Source: JAUUZQ01 sp964538375 (GTDB taxonomy: Bacteria; Bacteroidota; Bacteroidia; Bacteroidales; GCA-2748055). From it: 64,000 nt of DNA. A model generated the notes under the pieces. That model was not told the origin of the DNA, did no database searches, and worked only from the letters and a program-made list of their open reading frames with translations. The position numbers and the translations under genes were made by a program. Below, in pieces: positions 8,752 through 17,700 of this stretch. Every line of letters starts with the position of its first letter. Within the stretch, counting starts at the first letter, position 1. The stretch is from assembly GCA_964538375.1 (NCBI GenBank), contig CAZIFQ010000015.1, forward strand, positions 14,220 through 78,219. The letters are read 5' to 3'.

Positions 8752-9125
8752 AATAGGTCTGTATTTTATGGTTTGAAATTAAGTAGGTAAAGATAGTAAA
8801 AAGTGAACAGAGTGAACTAGGCCGCGGGCTCTCCAAAAGAGATATTGCGCTGAGTGAAATAGACGATTAAACAGAATGCCCTGTTAAAACAAACGTACAT
8901 TTAATGCTATTGATGGACTATTGCAGATGAGAAAAGAAATTCGAAATGTTAAAACGAAAAACAATACTCCTTGGTTAACTACTGATTTATAATATGTTAA
9001 GCAATAAGAATATAAATAACGCCCATCTGAAGAACCCGGGACTGTTTAGCAAAGTAAAAAAAGATTAATTTTGCATCTTTATGTATTCTATCTATCATAT
9101 ATAACCTAATGGATCATAGACTCTT
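8752..9125. other. 374-base intergenic region between divergent tpiA and histidine kinase genes
   Basis: No gene or RNA structure is seen here. It must carry the promoters of tpiA (a weak TATCTTTA on the minus strand at 8788-8795) and of the kinase (9045-9073). A short direct repeat GTGAAC-AGA-GTGAAC lies at 8803-8817, which could be an operator half-site pair but is too short to support on its own. Confidence 0.5.
9045..9073 (+). promoter_or_regulatory. promoter of the hybrid histidine kinase
   Basis: TTTA, 17 bases, then TAATTTTG: a match to the Bacteroidota TTTG-(~19)-TAnnTTTG promoter, with an exact -7 element at 9066-9073. The leader to the start codon at 9126 would be about 47 bases. 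Confidence 0.5.
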
Positions 9126-11303
9126 ATGAAAGAATCTATTATAATAGCCTTACTGCAAAATACAGCCATATTACTGGCTTTTGCGATGTTGTATGAAAAC
9201 TTCTGGATTAAAAATGAGCGTTCTAACAGCTTACTTAGAAAGATCACTGTTGGTGTTATATTGAGTGGAATTGGTATTGTGCTAATGTATACACCCTGGA
9301 CTTGGGTTCCAGGAATAGTTTTCGATACTCGTTCGGTTATGATTTCTATTGCAGGTTTGTTTTTCGGTCCTATTCCAACACTGGTTACAATGGTTATAAC
9401 CAGCCTGGTAAGATTGATAATGGGTGGAGATGGCCAATGGATGGGCATTGCAGTAATTATTACCTCGGGAACCATCGGTTTGTTGTGGAGGAAATACAGG
9501 CCAGCATGGAAATCGAAGAGATATTACCTGGAATTATTAGCTATGGGAATTACTGTGCATATCACCATGTCTTTATGCACTTTTCTTCTTCCACCAGAAA
9601 GCATACTCCCGACCTTAAAAACAATTGCTCTTCCCCTGATTTTAATCTACTCACCAGCTACTGTTTTGCTAGGTACTATCATGATTAAACAATACAAAAA
9701 CAGGGAGAACAAGAATGCACAAATTAAATTGGTGGAGTCTGAACGCAGATTGACACAAATTCTTGAAAGTGGAAATATAGTATCACTTCTGTTAAATAAG
9801 GACGGAAGTATAAAATATTGCAACAATTATTTGCTACAAATTACTGGTTATTCACTTGATGAATTAGTGGGGAAAAACTGGTTTAACATATTCTTCCCAT
9901 CCGATTCAAAAGATGAGTTATATCGACTGTTTCAGAACGATATTAGCTCCAAAAACTTATTCAACCATTTTGAAAATAAGATCCTTTCAAAAAACAGAGA
10001 ACAGATATATATTTCATGGTACAATACTACATTCCAGTCAGATTCGAATGAAGTAATTGGTATGGCCAGTATTGGAGTTGATATTACTATCAGTAAAAAC
10101 TATGAAATTGAGTTAAAGAATAAAAATATAGAGTACAAAGAAATAAACAGAAAACTGAAGGTAGCAAAAGAAAAAGCCGAAGAAAGCGAACGGTTAAAAT
10201 CTGTCTTTCTTGCCAATATGAGTCACGAAATCAGAACTCCAATGAATGGCATCCTTGGTTTTGCTGATTTGATGAAAGAACCCAATCTGTCTGGCGAAAA
10301 GCAACAAGAGTATATTGAAATAATTGAAAAGGGCGGAGCAAGATTGCTCAATATAATTAACAATATTATCGATGTTTCAAAAATAGAAGCTGGATTAATG
10401 AGTGCCAATGTGGAGGTGTCGGATATAAATGATCAAATCGATTATGTTTGTACCTTCTTCAAGCCCGATCTAGAAGCAAAAGGAATTCAGTTTTTCTGCA
10501 AAGTTCCTTCGCCAAAAGCAGAATTTTTAATAAATACAGATCGTGAAAAACTATTTGCAATTCTTACCAATTTAGTAAAAAACGCCATTAAATTTACGCT
10601 TAATGGTTATATAGAATTCGGCTACACTATACAACCAGGAAAGTATCTTGAGTTTTTTGTCAAAGATACGGGCATTGGAATACCAAAGAATAAACAGGAA
10701 TTTATTTTTGAACGTTTTATTCAATCTGATATTGAAGATAAAATGGCTCGGCAGGGAGCAGGACTGGGATTAGCTATTTCTAAAGCGTATGTTGAATTGC
10801 TCGGTGGTAAAATTTGGGTAGAAAGTGAAGAAGATAAAGGGTCGGTATTCCGTTTTACTATACCATACAAACCAATTACAGTACAAATCAAAAAACACCT
10901 TCCAAGTATCGATTCTGAAAGAAAGAAAGCCCCTCATGCTAAAGAACTAAAAATACTGATAGCTGAAGATGACGAAACAACGGAAATGCTTATTTCAATT
11001 CAAATCCGTAAATTAAGTAAAGAGATTCTAAGAGCAAGAAATGGAAAAGAAGCCATAGAGATTTGTAAAAATAATCCTGATATTGATCTAATTCTAATGG
11101 ATATTCAAATGCCTGTGCTTAACGGTTATCACGCTTCACAAGAAATACGTCAGTTCAATACAGATGTTATTATTATTGCACAAACTGCTTTTGGCTTGTC
11201 CGGAGACAGGGAAAAAGCGATAAAAGCAGGGTGTAATGATCATATTTCGAAACCTGTTTCAACAGCAAATCTCCATGCCATCATTGACAAATATTTCAGC
11301 TAA
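9126..11303 (+). CDS. hybrid sensor histidine kinase with LytS-type 5TM domain, PAS and receiver
   Basis: A 725-residue membrane hybrid kinase. Residues 1-195 form five or six hydrophobic helices of the 5TMR-LYT type (FDTRSVMISIAGLFFGPIPT). Residues about 200-325 are a PAS domain. The HisKA H-box is FLANMSHEIRTPMNGILGF with phospho-acceptor His367. The ATPase part has NLVKNAIKFT, DTGIGIPKN and GAGLGLAIS. A C-terminal receiver carries AEDDET, the phospho-acceptor Asp659 in LMDIQMPVLNG, and HISKP. LytS-type membrane domains sense cell-wall or carboxylate-like signals in other bacteria; the ligand here is unknown. No response regulator with an output domain is adjacent, so the receiver probably passes the phosphate to a distant HPt protein or acts on the kinase itself. 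Confidence 0.92.
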   Translation: MKESIIIALLQNTAILLAFAMLYENFWIKNERSNSLLRKITVGVILSGIGIVLMYTPWTWVPGIVFDTRSVMISIAGLFFGPIPTLVTMVITSLVRLIMGGDGQWMGIAVIITSGTIGLLWRKYRPAWKSKRYYLELLAMGITVHITMSLCTFLLPPESILPTLKTIALPLILIYSPATVLLGTIMIKQYKNRENKNAQIKLVESERRLTQILESGNIVSLLLNKDGSIKYCNNYLLQITGYSLDELVGKNWFNIFFPSDSKDELYRLFQNDISSKNLFNHFENKILSKNREQIYISWYNTTFQSDSNEVIGMASIGVDITISKNYEIELKNKNIEYKEINRKLKVAKEKAEESERLKSVFLANMSHEIRTPMNGILGFADLMKEPNLSGEKQQEYIEIIEKGGARLLNIINNIIDVSKIEAGLMSANVEVSDINDQIDYVCTFFKPDLEAKGIQFFCKVPSPKAEFLINTDREKLFAILTNLVKNAIKFTLNGYIEFGYTIQPGKYLEFFVKDTGIGIPKNKQEFIFERFIQSDIEDKMARQGAGLGLAISKAYVELLGGKIWVESEEDKGSVFRFTIPYKPITVQIKKHLPSIDSERKKAPHAKELKILIAEDDETTEMLISIQIRKLSKEILRARNGKEAIEICKNNPDIDLILMDIQMPVLNGYHASQEIRQFNTDVIIIAQTAFGLSGDREKAIKAGCNDHISKPVSTANLHAIIDKYFS

Positions 11304-11345
11304 TGAGATAATCTTTTCATTCGAATGTCAATTTATTGGACCATT

Positions 11346-12620
11346 TCATTTGGGATTCTTCCATGAGATATTATCCAAAAAACTCGATTTACACATCCCT
11401 AAAACAATCAATAACAAAAGTGCTCCGTATGTGATTGTTTTATAATGCTGTGTTATTCTGTTTAAGGTTCTGCCTATAATGACATCCGATGAAATGCTTG
11501 TAAGAATGAAGGATAAAATTAGCAGCAATATCACTATTTTCCATCTCCACGTAAGGAACTCCTGGTGGTCAAATTTATAAAGGAAGATCAGAAAATAAAT
11601 AACATAAGCTACTGCAGGCAGCATCAAAACAAAGGCATATTTTTGTTGATGAGGAAAGATCAGTGGAATAAGCAAAAGAAGATAGCTTAGCTCCCATATC
11701 TCATGTGTTTTTGATTTAGCCGGCTTGAACGGAGGGGTTCTAAGAAAATAGAGTGTAAAAAGAATAAGCAATACACGCACGGTATTCAAAACAATTGTAG
11801 CATACTTTAGATCAAGATTAACAATATGTCTTTGAAGTTCAACTTCACCACTTATTTCATGAAGAAGACTCGGTACCAGGGCAGTAAGACTATGGATTCC
11901 AATAGCGCTCTCAACCAGTTGATGATTGTCGAGAGGATTTACCTGTTTCCACCACTCCGCCAACAAGAAATTATTGTAATCGAAACCGATAAAAATTGCA
12001 GGCAAGAATAGAAAAACAAGGAAAAATACCAGTGTAATTAACACTGGCTTCCAACGATTCCTATAGACCAGGTATGGAATAAGAACAATGGGTAAAATCT
12101 TAATATTTATCGCCAATGCGAGTATCGCTCCTCCTCTTAACTTTTGCTTATTATTAAAGAAATGGATACTTTCCAACACCGACCACAATAAATAAATGGT
12201 CATCTGTATCATCCCAAAATTGATGTGAATAAATCGTATTGTTAGCAAAAGAGTAAGACCTAATAACAAGTTCTTGCTCCTGGAATCGAATCCTTCCAAT
12301 TTAAAATAATCAGTGATCAACATCCAGATACGATACAGAAAGAATACATTTAAAAGCAACCAAATCATGTTTGGTATAAAGTGCGGAAGCCCGGAAAAGG
12401 GAAACAGCAGTACCGCAAAGAGAGGACTATAAAAATACTTTCCGGAAGCTCCGCCCCCCAGATCGAACCAGAAATAATACAGATTCTCATGATCTTTCAG
12501 AGCTCTAGCTGCTTCAAGAAAAATTTTGAAATCACCTTTGCCCCTGGCTTCATTGATAATAAATGCAAGGCCGAGCAATGAGAGTATTATTATGAGAGTT
12601 ATTCTGAGAGATTTTTTCAC
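11346..12620 (-). CDS. GT87-like integral membrane glycosyltransferase (DUF2029)
   Basis: A 424-residue polytopic membrane protein with about ten to eleven hydrophobic helices. It fits the DUF2029/GT87 group of GT-C glycosyltransferases, which use polyprenyl-phosphate sugars at the outer face of the inner membrane. The typical features are an early acidic loop after the first helix (GKGDFKIFLEAARAL near residue 28), then YFYSPLFAVLLFPFSGLP, and a later LIFPHQQKYAF segment. The start is GTG at 12620; no better ATG is near. It converges with the kinase gene and stands alone, so acceptor and sugar cannot be deduced. Family assignment is fairly confident, exact function is not. Confidence 0.75.
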   Translation of the reverse strand: MKKSLRITLIIILSLLGLAFIINEARGKGDFKIFLEAARALKDHENLYYFWFDLGGGASGKYFYSPLFAVLLFPFSGLPHFIPNMIWLLLNVFFLYRIWMLITDYFKLEGFDSRSKNLLLGLTLLLTIRFIHINFGMIQMTIYLLWSVLESIHFFNNKQKLRGGAILALAINIKILPIVLIPYLVYRNRWKPVLITLVFFLVFLFLPAIFIGFDYNNFLLAEWWKQVNPLDNHQLVESAIGIHSLTALVPSLLHEISGEVELQRHIVNLDLKYATIVLNTVRVLLILFTLYFLRTPPFKPAKSKTHEIWELSYLLLLIPLIFPHQQKYAFVLMLPAVAYVIYFLIFLYKFDHQEFLTWRWKIVILLLILSFILTSISSDVIIGRTLNRITQHYKTITYGALLLLIVLGMCKSSFLDNISWKNPK

Positions 12621-12754
12621 TCAATAAATTTACTTAAATAATTTATCTGTAAGTGGAAATATATTGAACAAAAATGAATGTAAGCAGTCTAATCCTGCTT
12701 AAGCTCACTTAGTCTTTTCTTTTGTTGGTCAATTAACTTCTGATACTTACCCTC

Positions 12755-13456
12755 ATGGATCAGGTTATTTTGCTCATTTTTATGATCGGGATTTCCTTTC
12801 CTACTTTGTCTCAAGACATAATTATACTTAAAACAGGAGATGAACTACAGTCTATTGTCCATGAAATAGACATTGATGTGATCAAATATAAAAAATTTGA
12901 GAATCAGGAGGGACCACTCTATACTATTGAAAAATCCAAAGTCTTTATGATCAAATATGCGAATGGCACAAAAGACGTATTCAATGATCAACCATTAGTG
13001 CAAGATAACGAGCCAATAACTCCAGAAGCAATTCCCCCCGATACAATCCCGCATTTTCTGGTATACAAAATGGGTATTAAAATGGACAATAAATCTCTTA
13101 GCGACGGTGAGATTCAATCCATTTTTTCCGATTACCCCGATCCAATGAAGTATTATACCCAAGGAGAAATATTAAAACTAACTGGCAGTGTTTTTCAATG
13201 GTCTGTAATTGGAGTGGGAATATATACCATATTCAAAGGTCGCCCCTTAGATCCTCCTGAAAGTGAGGAATTGGCTAAAAAAGGTGTTATAGCAATGGGA
13301 GGCCTGGCAGTTGGCTGGCTAACTTTAAATATCATTGGAAATTCAAGAAAAAAGAAGGCGGTTGATACTTACAATTCCCAAATAGCTAAGCCAAGCAGCT
13401 ATAATTTTCAACTTTTTATGCAGGATAACCAGGTTGGACTCGCCATGAGGTTTTGA
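12755..13456 (+). CDS. exported hypothetical protein with a DxIILKxGDEL motif
   Basis: A 233-residue protein with an N-terminal hydrophobic signal sequence ending near SQD (residue 20). It is followed by a module seen repeatedly in exported Bacteroidota proteins: DIIILKTGDELQSIVHEI and then PLYTIEKSKVFMIKYANG, a short beta-rich unit often found before a C-terminal membrane or barrel part. A second hydrophobic stretch occurs near residues 150-165 (VFQWSVIGVGIYTIFKG) and a third near 180-195. Role unknown. The start ATG 12755 lacks a basic residue right after it, so the true signal peptide start is somewhat uncertain. It is convergent with the permease gene. Confidence 0.75.
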   Translation: MDQVILLIFMIGISFPTLSQDIIILKTGDELQSIVHEIDIDVIKYKKFENQEGPLYTIEKSKVFMIKYANGTKDVFNDQPLVQDNEPITPEAIPPDTIPHFLVYKMGIKMDNKSLSDGEIQSIFSDYPDPMKYYTQGEILKLTGSVFQWSVIGVGIYTIFKGRPLDPPESEELAKKGVIAMGGLAVGWLTLNIIGNSRKKKAVDTYNSQIAKPSSYNFQLFMQDNQVGLAMRF

Positions 13457-13493
13457 TTGAAAACACAAATAGGCATTGATGCCCTGGCAAATA

Positions 13494-14576
13494 TTACAAC
13501 TCCCTTATCCGTGGATCCAACAGCACATAAACAACATCCACCAGGATATTTATCACCACAAATAAAGCCGCAATGGTAATGACTGCTCCCAGGACAACAG
13601 GCATATCATACTGATTTAAAGCATTAACAATCAGGTAGCCCAGCCCCTTCCAACCGAAGATGTACTCGATAAATACAACACCGGCCATGAGAGAGGCAAA
13701 CCAGCCGCTAATAGCTGTAACGATTGGATTCATTGAGTTACGCAGTGCATGTTTACGTATCACAGCAGGGAAACTCAGTCCCTTTGCCCTGGCAGTTCTG
13801 ATATAATCCTGGTTCAGCACATCCAGGAGAGAATTCCTTGATAACTGTATTATAATGGAGAGTGGACGAATACCGAGGGTAACTGCAGGTAGAATAAGGT
13901 TTTTTAATACCAAAGTTCTTCCATTGCCAAAATCATCAATTTCATAAAGGTTACCGGTTAAGTTTAAACCAGTCTGGTCGGCCAGCACAAAAGCAAAAAA
14001 CCACCCAAACAGGATGGCTGTAAAAAACGATGGCAAGCTAACGCCTACGGTGGAGATTACCAAGGTTAGACGATCGAACCAGGTATCCTTCCAGATGGCA
14101 CAAAGTGTGCCCATGAAGATTCCAATCACAGAAGCCAGCAACATGGCTGTTAGTGCCAGTATAAAGGTATTGGGCAGTACATCAGCAATCATTTGTCCCA
14201 CACTGGTCTTGTTCTGGTAGCTCATACCAAAATACGGAGTTTTCAAAAACAATGACACCTTCTTCCCTATCGGAATAAGTTTTACATGCTTTCCATACTT
14301 TAAATCTGAAAAATAGAAATAGCTCTCTGCATCTGCTGTGTTATATACTGAAAGCGGAGACAGGTCATTCAGGTACCTAATGTATTGCTTCGACAATGAC
14401 TGATCCAAGCCCAGCTCTGTACGAATGATCTCCACAGTTTTTAAGTCTGCACGCTGTCCAAGCATCATGCGTGCCGGATCGCCGGGTAATACATTGAAGA
14501 GAAAAAAGACAAGTGTAACTACACCCCAGAGCACCAGGAGTCCATAGAAAAACTTGTTTAGCAGCTTTTTAACCAC
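13494..14576 (-). CDS. OppB/DppB-type ABC transporter permease
   Basis: A 360-residue inner-membrane permease of the peptide/nickel (Opp/Dpp) type. The N-terminal helix with FFLFNVLPGDPARMMLG is characteristic, the binding-protein-dependent transport domain covers about residues 130-355, and the ATPase-contact EAA loop is near residue 255 (AKGLSFPAVIRKHALRNSMN). It carries an extra segment of roughly 50 residues (about 65-120) between the first helix and the core that typical DppB proteins have shorter. The GTG start at 14576 overlaps the end of the upstream BT_3928-type gene by 8 bases, so the two are translationally coupled. No partner permease, binding protein or ATPase gene is nearby. Confidence 0.9.
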   Translation of the reverse strand: MVKKLLNKFFYGLLVLWGVVTLVFFLFNVLPGDPARMMLGQRADLKTVEIIRTELGLDQSLSKQYIRYLNDLSPLSVYNTADAESYFYFSDLKYGKHVKLIPIGKKVSLFLKTPYFGMSYQNKTSVGQMIADVLPNTFILALTAMLLASVIGIFMGTLCAIWKDTWFDRLTLVISTVGVSLPSFFTAILFGWFFAFVLADQTGLNLTGNLYEIDDFGNGRTLVLKNLILPAVTLGIRPLSIIIQLSRNSLLDVLNQDYIRTARAKGLSFPAVIRKHALRNSMNPIVTAISGWFASLMAGVVFIEYIFGWKGLGYLIVNALNQYDMPVVLGAVITIAALFVVINILVDVVYVLLDPRIREL

Positions 14577-15933
14577 GTTTCATTGACCTGTTAACAACTG
14601 GCAATTGTAATACTACAAAAATAAAAATGACAGAAATGAAAAAACTTATCCATGCCAGTTTCTCCTTGCTGGAGACATTCTTTCTTGCAACAACCTGGTT
14701 TGCTGTCTTATCAAAGTCGACCACATCCCACTGAATCTCCTCCATAAATCCTTCATCAATCAGCATCAGTATCTCCGGATCCTGCTCCGAAACAAATTGC
14801 TCTGTCAGCTCCTTCCACTCCTCATCCCAGATGCTCATATCTGGGAAATTCTGGTGAGACCACTTGGCAATGATAGTACCATTTTTCAAGAGCACAAACC
14901 CAGGATTCGATCTGACCACAGTTTTCAGCATTATCTCATCTGCAGAATAGAAAGCATAATCCAGTCCCAGCTCCTGCGAAACCTCATCTTTCATCGAGGT
15001 GCCTGATGCAGTTACTGGAATGAAATTGAAATCACCGGATATATTTTTCAGGTTGTACCAATCATTCATGGCTATCAATGCTTCTTCATTTGCTTTGTCA
15101 ATATCATGGGATACCATCATCAAGCTGTAGTCCTCATCAGCCAGCAGATCATCGGTAATATCATACCCATAGTCATCGCTAAGTCCAAAATCGTGAATTG
15201 GAGCTTCATAGCCCTTACTCACCAACTTCGACTCGCTGGTTACAAAGCCCCATTGCAAAGTGTCTTTGGGATAATTTTCCAGTGTAAACTCTTCTGTATC
15301 TCCTGATTCCAGGTTTCTATAAACCAGGGTCGTATTATAAACATCCATAGGGGCATCTTCTGGTATCTCCATTCCTCCCTGGATATAGGTCCCAACATGA
15401 TAAGGCCTGAAATCTATTACGGGAAGTTGCTTTAAACAAGATATCGAAAGTAAAAAACTTCCTGCAAAGAAAAGCAGGATAAGAGCTTTCTCATAAGAGC
15501 CCTTCATTATGTTCTTTGCTCTTTTTCGCGAATAGAAGACCACCAGGACAAATACCATGAGAATGATATTCTTGAAAAAAGTTTGCCAGTTGGTCATGAT
15601 AATGGCATCTCCAAAACAGCCACAATCGCTTACCGGGTTGAATACCCCAAGAAAAAAAGTCAATATAGTAAAAAAGCTCATGAAAATTAAGAGCACCCAA
15701 TACACCAGGCGCTTCTGGTATCCAAGGATCAGTACAACTCCAAGCACCAGCTCAAAAGCAGCCAGGAAAACACCAATTGGCAGACTCAGGGAATCAAAAA
15801 ATCCCATGTTAAAGGCAGTAAAGTAATCTGCAATTTTATAAGCCGATCCAAGCGGATCAATGGCCTTTACAAATCCACTGAAGATAAATACGAATCCAAG
15901 GATAAAACGACTTATTATTCTGATAGTTTTCAT
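14569..15933 (-). CDS. BT_3928-family protein with DoxX-like membrane domain
   Basis: A 454-residue membrane protein conserved in Bacteroidota. Residues 1-150 form a DoxX/MauE-like four-helix domain with IIRFILGFVFIFSGFVKAIDPLG-type start and the cysteine motif SDCGCFGDAI near residue 103. A fifth hydrophobic helix lies near residues 148-168. Residues about 170-410 are extracytoplasmic and thioredoxin-like in arrangement but without a CxxC motif that I can see. A last helix is at about 430-450. The function is unknown; DoxX relatives act in membrane redox or quinone-linked processes. In this window it is coupled to an oligopeptide-type permease, and tmk lies upstream on the same strand 13 bases away. 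Confidence 0.85.
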   Translation of the reverse strand: MKTIRIISRFILGFVFIFSGFVKAIDPLGSAYKIADYFTAFNMGFFDSLSLPIGVFLAAFELVLGVVLILGYQKRLVYWVLLIFMSFFTILTFFLGVFNPVSDCGCFGDAIIMTNWQTFFKNIILMVFVLVVFYSRKRAKNIMKGSYEKALILLFFAGSFLLSISCLKQLPVIDFRPYHVGTYIQGGMEIPEDAPMDVYNTTLVYRNLESGDTEEFTLENYPKDTLQWGFVTSESKLVSKGYEAPIHDFGLSDDYGYDITDDLLADEDYSLMMVSHDIDKANEEALIAMNDWYNLKNISGDFNFIPVTASGTSMKDEVSQELGLDYAFYSADEIMLKTVVRSNPGFVLLKNGTIIAKWSHQNFPDMSIWDEEWKELTEQFVSEQDPEILMLIDEGFMEEIQWDVVDFDKTANQVVARKNVSSKEKLAWISFFISVIFIFVVLQLPVVNRSMKRG

Positions 15934-15946
15934 TTATATTTTTGTC

Positions 15947-16624
15947 TTATGGCAAAGAGATAACATCCAGCAGATGCTCGAATATCACATCTGTGGAATG
16001 CATTTGCCCGTTCTTGTCTGCACAATCTACTATGCTGATATTATCTACGTCTGAGCACAAAGAATGGTAGATTTTTCTTACCCTGCCTTGAAAATCAAGG
16101 TCCTGCTCGTGAATGTCTGTCTGTCCGTTAAGGTAGTCCCTGTCGTTACCCGTTCGTCCAACTGTTAGTCTTTCCTTTGTGAAATCAAAGGGAACATCAA
16201 GGAATATATTGAGTTCGGGGGAAGGAAGCTTATAATTCCCAAATTCAAGGTCGAGAATCCATTTCTGCAACTTCTTCTGCTCTTCCGGATCATGTAATTT
16301 TGCACATTGAAAAGCAATATTTGAATACACATACCTGTCAACAAGCACCAGGTAACCATCAGCCAACCATTGCTCGATCAAAGTTTTCGCTTCCCAACGG
16401 TCACCTGCGAAGATCAGGGCTACAAGGTAAGGATCAACCTGCTCTATGTCACCCATTTCTCCCCTGAGAAACCTGGCAATAAGTTTTCCATAGATCCCTT
16501 CCTCCAATCGAGGGAAGTGCAAATACTTATATGAAATAGCTTTCTGTTCAAGGTATTCCTTCAACATTCCAATCTGGGTTGATTTTCCAGACCCGTCCAA
16601 TCCTTCAATTACTAAAAAACTCAT
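15947..16624 (-). CDS. tmk: thymidylate kinase
   Basis: Phosphorylates dTMP to dTDP for DNA synthesis. The 225-residue protein has the P-loop FLVIEGLDGSGKSTQ (residues 3-17), the DR(Y/H) motif LVDRYVYSNIAFQ near residue 95 for the substrate base, and the lid-like region FDFTKERLTVGRTGNDRDY. Length is slightly above the usual 205-215. It is divergent from folP and lies directly upstream of the BT_3928-family gene with a 13-base gap. The start MSFLVIEG agrees with the family. Secure. Confidence 0.95.
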   Translation of the reverse strand: MSFLVIEGLDGSGKSTQIGMLKEYLEQKAISYKYLHFPRLEEGIYGKLIARFLRGEMGDIEQVDPYLVALIFAGDRWEAKTLIEQWLADGYLVLVDRYVYSNIAFQCAKLHDPEEQKKLQKWILDLEFGNYKLPSPELNIFLDVPFDFTKERLTVGRTGNDRDYLNGQTDIHEQDLDFQGRVRKIYHSLCSDVDNISIVDCADKNGQMHSTDVIFEHLLDVISLP

Positions 16625-16734
16625 ATTGCAATTTTGCCCTGATTATCAATTATTTTTCCTTATTTTGCTCACAAATCTTTATAATCATTACTGTATCCGA
16701 GAATTCAATCTATGGTCATAAAGAGTTTTAATGA

Positions 16735-16742
16735 TACCTTTG
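16735..16742 (+). promoter_or_regulatory. -7 promoter element of folP
   Basis: TACCTTTG, an exact TAnnTTTG match, 28 bases before the folP start codon. The expected -33 position holds TGG rather than TTG. Confidence 0.5.
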
Positions 16743-16770
16743 ATTTTGTTTTAAAGCTCAATATTCACAG

Positions 16771-17643
16771 ATGACTGAAAACAGTGCTAAAGATACATTT
16801 TTTTCAAAAAACCATAGTTTAAATTGTGGTGGAAAACTACTAAACTTATCGACACCCAAGGTAATGGGTATTCTGAATCTTACTTCCGACTCGTTTTATG
16901 ATGGTGGAAAGTACGAAAATCCTGAAAATGCACTGAATCGAGTGCACCAGATGATCAGTGAAGGTGTCGATATTATTGACATTGGTGCAGCGAGCTCAAG
17001 ACCGGGAGCAGGACTTTCGAGTCCCCAGGATGAAATCAATAAGCTCTCCCCTGTTTTGGAGCAAATCAGATTTGCATTTCCTGACCTCATTCTGTCGCTG
17101 GATACCTATCATGCACAGGTAGCCAAAGAAATGGTCGAAAAGTATTCCGTTGATATTATTAATGACATATCTGCCGGAGATATTGATCCGGACATGTATA
17201 CAACCATAGTAAAACTTGGTGTACCTTATATAATCATGCACATGAATGGGATTCCCGGGAATATGCAAGAGAACCCTGAATATGAAAACATTACAGATGA
17301 GATAGTGCAGTACTTCTCTGAGAAAATACATAAATTGCATAAGAAAGGAATTGCTGATGTACTTATCGATCCCGGATTTGGATTTGGAAAATCACGTGAT
17401 CATAATTACGAATTGCTTTCGAATACTGATGCTTTTCAACTGTTCGAATTGCCGGTAGTCGCAGGCGTTTCCAGAAAATCGATGATTTCTAATTTGTTGG
17501 ATGCAACAAGTGAGGAATCTTTAAACGGAACAACAGCCGTTCATATGATATTGTTGCAAAAAGGAGTTCAGATTCTCAGGGTGCACGATGTGAAAGAAGC
17601 AAGGCAAGCGGTTACCATCTACCTGGAATCACTCAGAAAGTAG
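16771..17643 (+). CDS. folP: dihydropteroate synthase
   Basis: Condenses p-aminobenzoate with 6-hydroxymethyl-7,8-dihydropterin diphosphate in folate synthesis; the target of sulfonamides. The 290-residue protein has the signature MGILNLTSDSFYDGGKY (about residues 31-47), then DIIDIGAASSRPGA for pterin binding, SLDTYHAQVAKEM, INDISAG, IIMHMNGIPGNMQ, LIDPGFGFGKSRDHNYELL, and the C-terminal RVHDVKEA. Everything needed for activity is present. It is probably followed in the same direction by cdaA, an arrangement common in Bacteroidota, though cdaA also has its own promoter element. Confidence 0.97.
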   Translation: MTENSAKDTFFSKNHSLNCGGKLLNLSTPKVMGILNLTSDSFYDGGKYENPENALNRVHQMISEGVDIIDIGAASSRPGAGLSSPQDEINKLSPVLEQIRFAFPDLILSLDTYHAQVAKEMVEKYSVDIINDISAGDIDPDMYTTIVKLGVPYIIMHMNGIPGNMQENPEYENITDEIVQYFSEKIHKLHKKGIADVLIDPGFGFGKSRDHNYELLSNTDAFQLFELPVVAGVSRKSMISNLLDATSEESLNGTTAVHMILLQKGVQILRVHDVKEARQAVTIYLESLRK

Positions 17644-17669
17644 TAAGACAGCCATTGGTGATCTTTTTG

Positions 17670-17677
17670 TACATTTG
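17670..17677 (+). promoter_or_regulatory. -7 promoter element of cdaA
   Basis: TACATTTG, an exact TAnnTTTG match in the 57-base gap between folP and cdaA, 23 bases before the cdaA start. It suggests that cdaA can be transcribed independently of folP. Confidence 0.5.
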
Positions 17678-17700
17678 TTAATTGGCTTGAAAAAAAATAA

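Noticed and set aside
12681..12701. AAGCAG/CTGCTT hairpin upstream of the gene at 12755
   Set aside because: Only 6-7 base pairs, no T-run, no clear regulatory context.
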